From assembly GCA_015523685.1 (NCBI GenBank), contig WAJW01000138.1, positions 1 to 8,012 on the forward strand: a stretch of DNA of 8,012 bases, given 5' to 3'. The position numbers were made by a program, and so were the translations under genes. The stretch's first letter is position 1, and each line of letters begins with the position of its first letter. Under the pieces are notes generated by a model. It worked only from the letters and a program-made list of their open reading frames with translations. It was not told the origin of the DNA and ran no database searches. Of the stretch, positions 1 to 6,730 are shown piece after piece. The DNA comes from Archaeoglobaceae archaeon. GTDB lineage: Archaea > Halobacteriota > Archaeoglobi > Archaeoglobales > JdFR-42.

Positions 1-832
1 CTATTAAATCATATGTATAAGCATTTCTGAAAAACGAACTGGATGGTTTATCAGATCTATTGTATAAAAATAATTGAGAACCATTCTTAAATGAATTAGG
101 ATTTATATCTTTTTTATATGGTGCAATCACAATACCTCGCGTATTTTTAAGTGAAATTAATTTAGACTGAACTGCACTCAGTCTACCACCAGCAATCTTA
201 TAGTCAAAATCAAGTGATGTAAGGATATTAATCCATCCTATACCTGTAAATCCAAGAGAAACTTCGAATATGATATATTCAGGGGGAGAGATTTCACCAC
301 AATGGATCAGATCAAATATCTCAAGCAATCTTACAGGAGTTACACTACCCCTCAAAATATTTACACTTTTTCCATTTGGTGTTAAATGATAGCATCCATC
401 ACTTGAAGATAAGATCAGAGAACCGGCATCAATCAATCGTGAGAGTATGACTGCTGTTGAGGTCTTTCCTTTTGTTCCTGTAATTTCTATTATATCCGTT
501 TTTTTGGCAATGGATTTATAATATTTGAAAACAAGGTAGCGAATTGCATCATGGAAACTAAGAATATTTATTTCAGATTTATCCAGGATAGGATTGAACA
601 CTGGAGAATGCACTGGGGATACAATAGTGTCGAATTGGTCAATATCTGGAGTTTTCCTGTAAACTGTTATATCTTTTCTTTTTTTTTCCGGTAACGAGGA
701 ATATATATCGTATAAAGCCACGTTAATTGACAGATTATCCAGTTTTCTTGCTAAATAATATCCTCCATGTGTGGCATCAACCACAAGAACATTTCCTTTA
801 ATCTCCACGGAGATTTTATTCGAGCTGTTCAT
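1..832 (-). CDS. cfbE: CfbE, coenzyme F430 synthetase (Mur-ligase-like), C-terminus beyond window
   Basis: The reverse strand is open from ATG at 832 to the left edge, giving 277 residues with no internal stop, so the gene is incomplete at its 3' end. Residues 114-126 form a Mur-ligase P-loop (IEITGTKGKTST), followed by a second ligase motif (FEVSLG, around 189-194) that fits the Mg/ATP-site Glu of this superfamily. A roughly 110-residue N-terminal part with a Rossmann-like beginning (VLVVDATHGG) precedes the P-loop, as in archaeal MurF-like CfbE proteins and unlike bacterial cell-wall Mur enzymes. In known pathways CfbE uses ATP to close the last ring of 15,17(3)-seco-F430-17(3)-acid, making F430, the nickel cofactor of MCR. 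The start is supported by AGGA at 844-841, 8 nt upstream. It lies 5 nt after the cfbA stop, so the two are probably co-transcribed. Adjacency to cfbA and the reductase genes makes CfbE far likelier than another Mur-like ligase. Confidence 0.87.
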   Translation of the reverse strand, partial: MNSSNKISVEIKGNVLVVDATHGGYYLARKLDNLSINVALYDIYSSLPEKKRKDITVYRKTPDIDQFDTIVSPVHSPVFNPILDKSEINILSFHDAIRYLVFKYYKSIAKKTDIIEITGTKGKTSTAVILSRLIDAGSLILSSSDGCYHLTPNGKSVNILRGSVTPVRLLEIFDLIHCGEISPPEYIIFEVSLGFTGIGWINILTSLDFDYKIAGGRLSAVQSKLISLKNTRGIVIAPYKKDINPNSFKNGSQLFLYNRSDKPSSSFFRNAYTYDLI

Positions 833-875
833 AGATTCTATCCTTTATAATGTTCATAGATTCTATCCTTTATAA
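826..875. repeat. Perfect 25-bp tandem direct repeat at the cfbA/cfbE junction
   Basis: Bases 826-850 and 851-875 are identical and directly adjacent. On the minus strand each unit contains an AGGA ribosome-site-like motif followed 8 nt later by ATG. Because 25 is not a multiple of three, the copy changes the cfbA reading frame at its end. Removing one copy makes cfbA end in GAA TAA and overlap the cfbE start by 17 nt. With both copies, cfbA stops at 838 and cfbE starts 5 nt later at 832. The upstream ATG (857-855) opens only a 13-codon frame that ends inside early cfbE. Confidence 0.97.
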
Positions 876-1233
876 TTTCCACAAGCTTTTTATCTTTTCC
901 AACAGGGTTTGTTATGGTTATTTCTACATCCTTATGTCTATCGGTTATCTCCTCCACCACCTTTCTGATGTCTTTGTCTGTGTGTATTCCTCTCGAAATG
1001 AAAACAAGCGCTACAATTATTTCTCTGTAGCCATCTTTAATCAGATGTTCTAGGACTTCTGAAAGTTTCGGAGAGTTTATCTGGACAAATCCTATTTCGA
1101 TCTTGAAACCGTTAAAACTATCATCTTTTTTCAGCGATTCTTTAATAAATTGAAGAACTTCCATGTTGTAAGGTAGCCTACTTCCATGACCCGTAATCAC
1201 TATCGCACCTTTCTTCTTTTCCAAATTCACCAC
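838..1233 (-). CDS. cfbA: CfbA, sirohydrochlorin nickelochelatase (short CbiX type)
   Basis: This 131-residue protein belongs to the short archaeal CbiX/CfbA chelatases, which insert Ni2+ (or Co2+) into sirohydrochlorin; insertion of nickel begins F430 synthesis. Near the N-terminus it has the signature ITGHGSRLPYN (about 13-23), with the first metal-site His at 16. A second motif SRGIHTDKDI (80-89) supplies the second conserved His at 84. Length is normal for the half-size form, which works as a homodimer. It lacks the His-rich insert of the M. jannaschii protein. The start is uncertain: two tandem GTG codons (1233-1228) sit inside a GGTGGTGA ribosome-site-like stretch, and TTG at 1224-1222 could be the true start with that stretch as its Shine-Dalgarno. 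The end is unusual: the last residues (HYKG) and the TAG stop come from the second copy of a 25-bp tandem duplication. Cobalt chelation for B12 cannot be excluded from sequence, but the cfbE neighbour favours nickel. Confidence 0.9.
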   Translation of the reverse strand: MVNLEKKKGAIVITGHGSRLPYNMEVLQFIKESLKKDDSFNGFKIEIGFVQINSPKLSEVLEHLIKDGYREIIVALVFISRGIHTDKDIRKVVEEITDRHKDVEITITNPVGKDKKLVEIIKDRIYEHYKG

Positions 1234-1261
1234 CTTCCTGCCTGAATTAGCAATCTTCGGG

Positions 1262-1274
1262 CTGATAAATAGTT
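1262..1274 (-). promoter_or_regulatory. Candidate TATA/BRE promoter for cfbA-cfbE
   Basis: Read on the minus strand this is AACTATTTATCAG, a TATA-like element directly preceded by CGAAAA, which resembles an archaeal BRE. It sits about 30-40 bp upstream of the cfbA GTG codons, which would give a short leader starting near 1242 and including the GGTGGTGA ribosome-site-like stretch. The identification rests on pattern and spacing only. Confidence 0.4.
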
Positions 1275-1354
1275 TTCGGTAAGTTTTTACTGTATGGGTG
1301 GGTAAAGTGCTTTTTAGAAAATATGATCTTTAATGTGTTACATTCAGGGAAATT

Positions 1355-1367
1355 CTTATATATATTA
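1355..1367 (+). promoter_or_regulatory. Candidate TATA-box promoter of the mcrBAG-radical SAM operon
   Basis: CTTATATATATTA preceded by purine-rich GGGAAATT (BRE-like) is a good archaeal core promoter. Initiation about 25 bp downstream, near 1385, would leave a leader of about 13 nt carrying GGGTGGGT before the mcrB ATG at 1398. It also argues against a longer mcrB beginning at 1323, because that start would lie upstream of the promoter. Confidence 0.6.
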
Positions 1368-1397
1368 TCATTTATTACAATTAACAAGGGTGGGTGT

Positions 1398-2690
1398 ATG
1401 AGATTAGATTTCTATGACGAGAACGGAAAGTTGATTGTAGAAGATATCCCAATGACTTCACTCGACCTTAAATCAAATAAAGCTTTGAGAAATATGCTCG
1501 GAACGTTCAGAAGAACTATTTTCATAGATCTGAATGCTCTGGAAAGTACTCTCAGAGAGGGTACTGTTGGTGGGGAGATGATTGTTGGTAATGAATGTAA
1601 AATCCTCGGTGCAGGGGTGGATCTACCAATAATTGAAAATAAAGAGATAATTGTTGAAAAGCTTAGAGAATACCTTGAACCAGAGGAAATCGTAACGATT
1701 GACGGATTGCTCGTTATAAAATTGCCTTTTTCTGATATAGAGATAGCCTGTGATTCTGTTTCATCACCAATTCTTAAAACATCTGTCGCGCTAACACAAT
1801 CTATCGCAGAATGTTTCGATCTGGATATTTTTGATGGTATTGATATGGTAAAAACAGCATTACTTGGTAGATACCCCCAGAGCGTGTCACCAACTGGTTT
1901 GCTTAAAAGTTTTTTAAAAGTGCCTACCAAAATAGAGGGGCTTTCATCATCTTATAGAAGTCTTTCAGTTAATGACATTGTGGCGTTAAGCGGTAAAAAA
2001 GTTTTTGATTCCATCTCCTTAGCCTGGCTGCTGGAGTACGGATCTGCATATGAGTGTGGATATTCTGTAGGGTGGTATAAAAGGTTGTATCAGCTCGGAT
2101 TTGCATTTCAGGGTCTAAATGCCAATAATTTAACATATGAACTTATCAGAGAATGTAGAAACGGAACAGTACATGATGTCGTTGAGTTAGTGGTTCAAAA
2201 AGCTGTCAATGACGGAATCATTGAGAATCGAGAAGGACAATATCGAATTAAAGACCTGCCACTGTGGAATGCTTATGCAGCTTCTGGACAGTTAGCCGCA
2301 ACAATAATTGGTTCTGGAGCCATAAGAAGTGCACAGAATGCTGGTTCAATAATATCATCATATAACGATCTACTTCAGATCTTTACCGGATTGCCATCGG
2401 TTGAATTCGGAAGAGTTATGGGATCTGCAATTTTTATGAACTGGCTAAGTCATTCCATATATGGAGGTGGGGGTGCTGGAGTTTTTTCAGGAGAGCATGT
2501 GTCTGTTAAAGGGTCAAGAGGTTTTCTAATACCATGTTTATGTGCAGCTATGTGTTTTGATGTTGGTACCCAGCTATTCGTACCAGATACAGTATCCAAA
2601 ATTATGTTCAAGTTAAGGAAAGCACTTCCAGAGCTCTCTGACATTCATAGAAAAATAGTATATTCACTTGAAGGTGAGAAAAATGAATGA
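1398..2690 (+). CDS. mcrB: Methyl/alkyl-coenzyme M reductase beta subunit (McrB/AcrB)
   Basis: Beta subunit of the nickel enzyme that forms or activates alkyl-coenzyme M with coenzyme B; the holoenzyme is a cytoplasmic (alpha-beta-gamma)2 hexamer. The protein is 430 residues, slightly shorter than methanogen McrB (about 440). Family landmarks are MVKTALLGRYPQSV (150-163), LWNAYAASGQLAATII (289-304) and GLPSVEFGRV (331-340). The active-site segment NWLSHSIYGGGGAGVFSGEH (348-367) follows. By comparison with remembered M. marburgensis McrB, Tyr367 (here Y355), Gly369 (G357) and the coenzyme-B-binding His379 (H367) are kept. Phe361 is Trp (W349) and Phe362 is Leu (L350), which alters the pocket wall. 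I chose ATG 1398 over an in-frame ATG at 1323 because GGGTGG (1388-1393) lies just upstream, the TATA box lies between the two, and the N-terminus (MRLDFYDENGKL) then matches the family start. The stop overlaps the mcrA start by 8 nt, indicating translational coupling. Confidence 0.95.
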   Translation: MRLDFYDENGKLIVEDIPMTSLDLKSNKALRNMLGTFRRTIFIDLNALESTLREGTVGGEMIVGNECKILGAGVDLPIIENKEIIVEKLREYLEPEEIVTIDGLLVIKLPFSDIEIACDSVSSPILKTSVALTQSIAECFDLDIFDGIDMVKTALLGRYPQSVSPTGLLKSFLKVPTKIEGLSSSYRSLSVNDIVALSGKKVFDSISLAWLLEYGSAYECGYSVGWYKRLYQLGFAFQGLNANNLTYELIRECRNGTVHDVVELVVQKAVNDGIIENREGQYRIKDLPLWNAYAASGQLAATIIGSGAIRSAQNAGSIISSYNDLLQIFTGLPSVEFGRVMGSAIFMNWLSHSIYGGGGAGVFSGEHVSVKGSRGFLIPCLCAAMCFDVGTQLFVPDTVSKIMFKLRKALPELSDIHRKIVYSLEGEKNE

Positions 2691-4350
2691 AAAAAGAAAT
2701 TTGATGGTTGAAAGGCTAAAAGAGATCTTTGATACAGATGATATTACTGACAAGCACACGTCTTTTTATCATTTCGGGGGATGGAAACAATCCAAGAGAA
2801 AACAGGAATTCATAAAAAGAGCTAAACAAATAGCTGAAAGTAGGGGAATTCCCATATACCTGAGAGATAGAGAGGATATTGGTGTACCTCTCGGACAGAG
2901 GTTCTATGAGCCCCTCTATATTTCATCAACAGATACTCTCTGTGAGAGGGATGATTTACAGCTCATTAACAATTCTGCAATACAGCAAATGGGAGATGAT
3001 ATCAAGAGATCTGTTATAATGGGTTTAGACCTTGCCCACAGGATTCTCAGGGAGCGTCTTGGAAAAGAGGTCACACCTGAAACAATCAACCATTATATGG
3101 AAGTGGTCAATCACACTGTTCCGGGTGGAGTGGTCGCTCAGGAACACATGGCTGAAGTGAATCCAGAACTAACCAAAGACTCCTATGCAAAGATACTCAC
3201 AGGTGATGGTGAGCTCAAGGATTCCCTCGATCAGAGGTTTGTTATTGATGTGGATAGGCTTTTTCCAGAAGAAAGTGCCGGCAGGATTAATGATGAGATT
3301 GGATCAAAGATATTTCAGGTCACGAGGGTGCCTACCCTTGCCGTGAGAATTGCCGACGGAGGCATAGTCCACAGATGGGCTTCTCAGCAAACTGTGCTCG
3401 CTTTTATCGCAGCATATTCGGTTGGAGGTGGTGCACCACTTGCAGATTTTGCATTTGCAGGAAAACATGCACAGGTCATTACTCTTGGAAATACAACATG
3501 GCCAAGAAGGGCAAGGGCACCAAATGAATTCGGCGGGATACCTTATGGTTACATAGGTGATATATGCCAAGCGGACAGGGTATCCGATTCTCTGACGTAC
3601 ATCATGGAATCAATTGCCCTTGGGGGAATACTTTACGACCTGATATGGTGGGGAGGATACATGGGTGGTGGTGTTGGTCCAGTTAATGGAACTGCTTCCA
3701 TTTATACCAACGAGGTTCTGGACGAATTTTGCAGATATATGGATGAATGGATACAGCATAAATATGGAGGATATGCTACCGTAAAGCCAGATGCGAATAT
3801 TATAAAAGAGATATCTCAGGAGTCCGTATGTCATGTTCTTGATGAGTACGATAACTATCCAGTTTTACTCGAAGAGCACTGGGGTGGTGGGATAAGGTTA
3901 AACGTTATCTCTACAGTTGCGTCTGTAGCGACGGGACTGGCAACGGGAAACTCCCTTGCAAGTCTTCTGGCAGGGCATTACGTTTATTCCCACCTAGTAA
4001 AGGAGGCAATGGGTAGAAATGCATGGGGAGGAGGAGACGCAGTGGATCTTGTCAGTGTTCCTGATCTTGTATCCACATTTCCGGATGGAGCTCTTGTTCC
4101 GGAATTGAGAGGTCCGAATATTTTCTCCTCAATGGTTGCTCACTCAGCCTTTCCGATTGGTGGAATTACCGCAAGCCACGTGGCAAGAGGTCATCCATGG
4201 ATACTAAGTCCCATTGTTAAGGCGGCATTTTCAGATCCAAATCTCATTTTTGATTTCAGATATGTGAGGAAAGAAATAGCAAAAGGTGCAAAAAGAGAGT
4301 TTCATTTTGCAGGTGACAGAGACATACTGAAACCAGGAGGGAGTGGTTGA
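2683..4350 (+). CDS. mcrA: Divergent alkyl-coenzyme M reductase alpha subunit (McrA/AcrA)
   Basis: Catalytic alpha subunit, 555 residues (methanogen McrA is about 550), and full length by comparison. The start is ATG 2683, with GGTGAG at 2673-2678; the in-frame TTG at 2668 overlaps mcrB and has no such site. Landmarks are FGGWKQSKRKQEF (31-43), PLGQRF (69-74), NHTVPGGVVAQEH (143-155) and ELRGPN (474-479). In M. marburgensis numbering, Gln147 (Ni ligand, here Q153), methyl-His257 (H262), methyl-Arg271 (R276), thio-Gly445 (G450) and Asp450 (D455) are retained. The segment GGYMGGGVGPVNGTASIYT (324-342) replaces the methanogen GSYMSGGVGFTQYATAAYT, so Phe330 is Pro and Tyr333 is Gly. In NAWGGGDAVDLV (446-457), Phe443 is Trp, Tyr444 Gly, Tyr446 Gly and S-methyl-Cys452 Val. 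Methyl-Gln400 is Ile (I404). These are the kinds of change seen in Acr/ECR enzymes for alkanes larger than methane. The exact alkane cannot be read from the sequence. Confidence 0.95.
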   Translation: MNEKRNLMVERLKEIFDTDDITDKHTSFYHFGGWKQSKRKQEFIKRAKQIAESRGIPIYLRDREDIGVPLGQRFYEPLYISSTDTLCERDDLQLINNSAIQQMGDDIKRSVIMGLDLAHRILRERLGKEVTPETINHYMEVVNHTVPGGVVAQEHMAEVNPELTKDSYAKILTGDGELKDSLDQRFVIDVDRLFPEESAGRINDEIGSKIFQVTRVPTLAVRIADGGIVHRWASQQTVLAFIAAYSVGGGAPLADFAFAGKHAQVITLGNTTWPRRARAPNEFGGIPYGYIGDICQADRVSDSLTYIMESIALGGILYDLIWWGGYMGGGVGPVNGTASIYTNEVLDEFCRYMDEWIQHKYGGYATVKPDANIIKEISQESVCHVLDEYDNYPVLLEEHWGGGIRLNVISTVASVATGLATGNSLASLLAGHYVYSHLVKEAMGRNAWGGGDAVDLVSVPDLVSTFPDGALVPELRGPNIFSSMVAHSAFPIGGITASHVARGHPWILSPIVKAAFSDPNLIFDFRYVRKEIAKGAKREFHFAGDRDILKPGGSG

Positions 4351-5105
4351 TGAGTTTCAATTATCCGGGTAATGACAGAGTTGCATCAAGGAGATCCACT
4401 ATACTCAATCCAAAAACTGAGTTCAGAAAAATAAGAGAAATACCTGATGAAGAACTTGTACTGTTGCTGGGTCACAGAGAACCCGGTTCGGGGTACAGGG
4501 CAATACATCCCCCACTTGATGATCTCAAATTACAGGATGATCCCATTTTAAAGATGGTTCCACCTACACCAGGAGCACAGCATGGAGATGCAATAGAATT
4601 TCTTCAGTTTACAGATTCGGTATACCATTCTCCTCTCGTTCCCGTTTTCAGATCCAGATTATACAGTGTGAGGTATAGAGGAGTAGATCACGTAACATAT
4701 TCTGGGAGACAACTCATGGAGGCAAGAGCAAGGGATCTTGAAAAACATGCCAAAGAACTCCTTGAAACGGAATTATTTGATCCTGCAAGGAGTGCTTTGA
4801 GGGGAATAACTGTTCATGGCTCTTCAATGAGACTTGATGAAAATGGACTTATGTTCGATGCTCGAAGAAGATACGTGTTTAAAGAGGGGGAAGTGTGGTA
4901 TGTTAAAGATCAGATGGCCCATCCTCTTGACAAACCGGTATCACTCGGACCACCTGCTTCAGAAGAGATGCTCATAAAAAATTCGATTGTCTACAGAAAA
5001 GATACTGTTAAATATCGAGAGGCAAGGGAACTGCTTGATCATTTGGGCATGATATTTAAACGGTGCTTATATGGAGGATTCAATCCTGAAAGAGAACAAG
5101 AATAA
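4350..5105 (+). CDS. mcrG: Methyl/alkyl-coenzyme M reductase gamma subunit (McrG/AcrG)
   Basis: Gamma subunit, 251 residues (methanogen McrG is about 250), completing the alpha-beta-gamma set. The N-terminus (MSFNYPGNDRVASRR) and later segments LLGHREPGSGY, AIHPPLDDL, FLQFTDSVYHSP, RYRGVDHVTYSGRQ and LLETELFDPARSALRG follow the family closely. The end (YGGFNPE) also matches the usual McrG C-terminus. It is the best conserved of the three subunits, as expected from its small share of the active site. ATG 4350 overlaps the mcrA stop in TGATG and has GGAGGG at 4336-4341; a TTG three bases earlier is less likely. Its 3' end overlaps the radical SAM gene by 35 nt. No mcrD or mcrC lies between the subunits or next to them. 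Confidence 0.95.
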   Translation: MSFNYPGNDRVASRRSTILNPKTEFRKIREIPDEELVLLLGHREPGSGYRAIHPPLDDLKLQDDPILKMVPPTPGAQHGDAIEFLQFTDSVYHSPLVPVFRSRLYSVRYRGVDHVTYSGRQLMEARARDLEKHAKELLETELFDPARSALRGITVHGSSMRLDENGLMFDARRRYVFKEGEVWYVKDQMAHPLDKPVSLGPPASEEMLIKNSIVYRKDTVKYREARELLDHLGMIFKRCLYGGFNPEREQE

Positions 5106-6654
5106 GAGAGTCCTGATGGTTCCCCAGGACCCGTTCTCACCCTATCCCTCTCCCCATACTGGTTTTCTCATATTCTCATCTATATTGAAAAAAGAGAACT
5201 ACGATATAAAAATCTTTGGAAATTCATATATTTCGGATATCGAAAACGAACTAATCAAATCTTTTAAATGGGCAGATATAATCTGTTTTTCATCGAAATC
5301 ACCTATTGCTGAAAAGGTAATAAGGGCATCTGAGCTGGCAAAAGAAGTAGCTCCGACCACTCCAATCATAACAGGAGGGTGGTGGGCTTCAACATCCCCG
5401 ATTGATGTTTTGAAATATACTCCAACTGATATTGTTGTAATGGGTTGCGGAGAAGACAGGATAAAAAAATTACTGGAACTTGTCTGTGAGGGTGTTCTTG
5501 AAGATGAAAAGACAAAAAAGAATTATCTTTCGAAAATTCCTGGAATTGGATTTAGAGTTAATGGTGAGATTATATTAACGGACCCTCCTCCACCAATAGA
5601 TCCTAATGATTATCCAGACCCTGACTGGGATTCTGTGGATTTAAACGTTTTTTCTGATTATAAAGAACACAAATTTGTTAGGCTTCATACCAGCAGGGGA
5701 TGTCCCTTCAATTGCAATTTCTGCGCGGTTAAACACATGTTTGGAAGGAGATATCTTCAGTACAGGACAGATAGGGTGGTAAACCAGATAAAGAAACTTC
5801 TCGCTCAGTACCCCGATCTGATAAGTATTAAATTTCATGATGAAACCTTTACCGCCAATAAAAAATATGTGATTGATCTATGCAAAAAAATAAGGAAAAG
5901 TGGAATTCACAAAAAGGTCAGTTTTACATGTATGACGAGAATAGACAAAATTGATGAGGAAATAATAACTGAATTAAAGAAAACAAATTTCAGAAGCGTT
6001 GGATTTGGAATTGAATCGGGTTCAGATAGAATACTTATGGAATTAAGAAAAGGTTTTAAAATAAATGACATAAAGAAGGGGATAGAGATCTGTGTCGAAA
6101 AAACAGATCCTCCTGAAAATGAGTTTTACTTGCTCTTGTATCTCATACTCGTCACACCAAAAACAGAAATGATAGATCTTTTGAAGACGATAAGATTGTG
6201 TTTATGGGCTATGCTGAAATGTGTAAAAGCCAACAATAAACTTGATAAAAATATCTATGATGTGATGATCATGAGCAATCCTCAACTTTCTATATTTAAA
6301 AATAGTGATCTGTGGGATAGGTATAAAAAATATTACATCTTTCCAAATGCATCTCTTCCAGATGATGTTCAGAATCCATTACTTACACATAAACACCCTT
6401 TTTTCAGAGGATATTTGAGAATCATTCAGCAATCACCATTCGAAGCTGATTATTTCCTTGTTATGATGGCAATGCTGAAGGATTACAGAAGATCATTTCC
6501 AGATGAGTTTAAATCGCCTAAATACAGAAAAGTCATCTCAGAAATAATCGATATGTGTTCAATGATATTAAAATATGATAGATCTGAAACCTATTCAGCC
6601 CAGTATGCCTCAAAAATTCTGGAAGCGTTCCAAGGGTTGGATTATAATTTATGA
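5071..6654 (+). CDS. B12-binding-type radical SAM protein, candidate reductase or F430 modifying enzyme
   Basis: The 527-residue protein has a Rossmann-like N-terminal part (about 12-140; RVLMVPQDPF, IITGGWWASTSP, IVVMGCGED) resembling the cobalamin-binding domain of class B radical SAM enzymes. I see no DxHxxG, so B12 may bind without a lower His ligand. A radical SAM core follows, with CPFNCNFC (C211, C215, C218) for the SAM-binding 4Fe-4S cluster and FGIESGS (312-318) as the later SAM-binding strand. About 190 C-terminal residues match nothing I recognise and may bind substrate. Many B4/B12 radical SAM enzymes are methyltransferases at unactivated carbons, and such an enzyme (MgmA/QCMT) methylates a Gln of methanogen MCR. 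Overlap with the end of mcrG puts it in the reductase operon, suggesting it modifies the enzyme or F430; the substrate is unknown. ATG 5071 has only GGTG at 5062-5065; ATG 5116 is an alternative without a clear ribosome site. Confidence 0.82.
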   Translation: MEDSILKENKNKRVLMVPQDPFSPYPSPHTGFLIFSSILKKENYDIKIFGNSYISDIENELIKSFKWADIICFSSKSPIAEKVIRASELAKEVAPTTPIITGGWWASTSPIDVLKYTPTDIVVMGCGEDRIKKLLELVCEGVLEDEKTKKNYLSKIPGIGFRVNGEIILTDPPPPIDPNDYPDPDWDSVDLNVFSDYKEHKFVRLHTSRGCPFNCNFCAVKHMFGRRYLQYRTDRVVNQIKKLLAQYPDLISIKFHDETFTANKKYVIDLCKKIRKSGIHKKVSFTCMTRIDKIDEEIITELKKTNFRSVGFGIESGSDRILMELRKGFKINDIKKGIEICVEKTDPPENEFYLLLYLILVTPKTEMIDLLKTIRLCLWAMLKCVKANNKLDKNIYDVMIMSNPQLSIFKNSDLWDRYKKYYIFPNASLPDDVQNPLLTHKHPFFRGYLRIIQQSPFEADYFLVMMAMLKDYRRSFPDEFKSPKYRKVISEIIDMCSMILKYDRSETYSAQYASKILEAFQGLDYNL

Positions 6655-6665
6655 TAGAAAAACCA

Positions 6666-6680
6666 AAACGTATATATAAA
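6666..6680 (+). promoter_or_regulatory. Candidate TATA/BRE promoter of the QueG-like operon
   Basis: AAACGTATATATAAA lies 51-65 bp upstream of the chosen start at 6731, in the only sizeable gap on the right side. CCAAAACG directly before the TATA run resembles a BRE. Initiation near 6700 would give a leader of about 30 nt with GGGAGGT. This suggests the right-hand genes form their own transcription unit, although read-through from the reductase operon is possible because no clear terminator is seen. Confidence 0.5.
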
Positions 6681-6730
6681 TGTTTTTTAATGTAAATATG
6701 GATGACCATAATAGAAGGGAGGTCTTTGTA

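Noticed and set aside
838..840. TAG of cfbA read as pyrrolysine
   Set aside because: The frame meets another stop soon after, and CfbA is already full length. The simple explanation is a stop created by the tandem duplication.
1323..1397. Longer mcrB N-terminus starting at ATG 1323
   Set aside because: The extra 25 residues include the likely TATA box region, lack a ribosome site and have no counterpart in McrB. ATG 1398 has one and matches the family start.
2683..4350. Calling the enzyme an ordinary methanogen methyl-CoM reductase
   Set aside because: Four alpha pocket residues and one beta residue differ from the methane-type pattern, and two modified residues are missing. Methane-type enzymes keep nearly all of these.
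5071..6654. Radical SAM protein as Mmp10, the MCR arginine methylase
   Set aside because: Mmp10 has a different layout without this N-terminal Rossmann-type domain, as I recall it. Nothing visible here supports that identity.
6683..6688. T6 run as terminator of the reductase operon
   Set aside because: It lies downstream of the next TATA element and is a single short T run in AT-rich DNA, so the support is too weak.
6680..6730. Longer QueG-like N-terminus starting at ATG 6680
   Set aside because: That ATG overlaps the TATA run and has no ribosome site, whereas ATG 6731 follows GGGAGGT.
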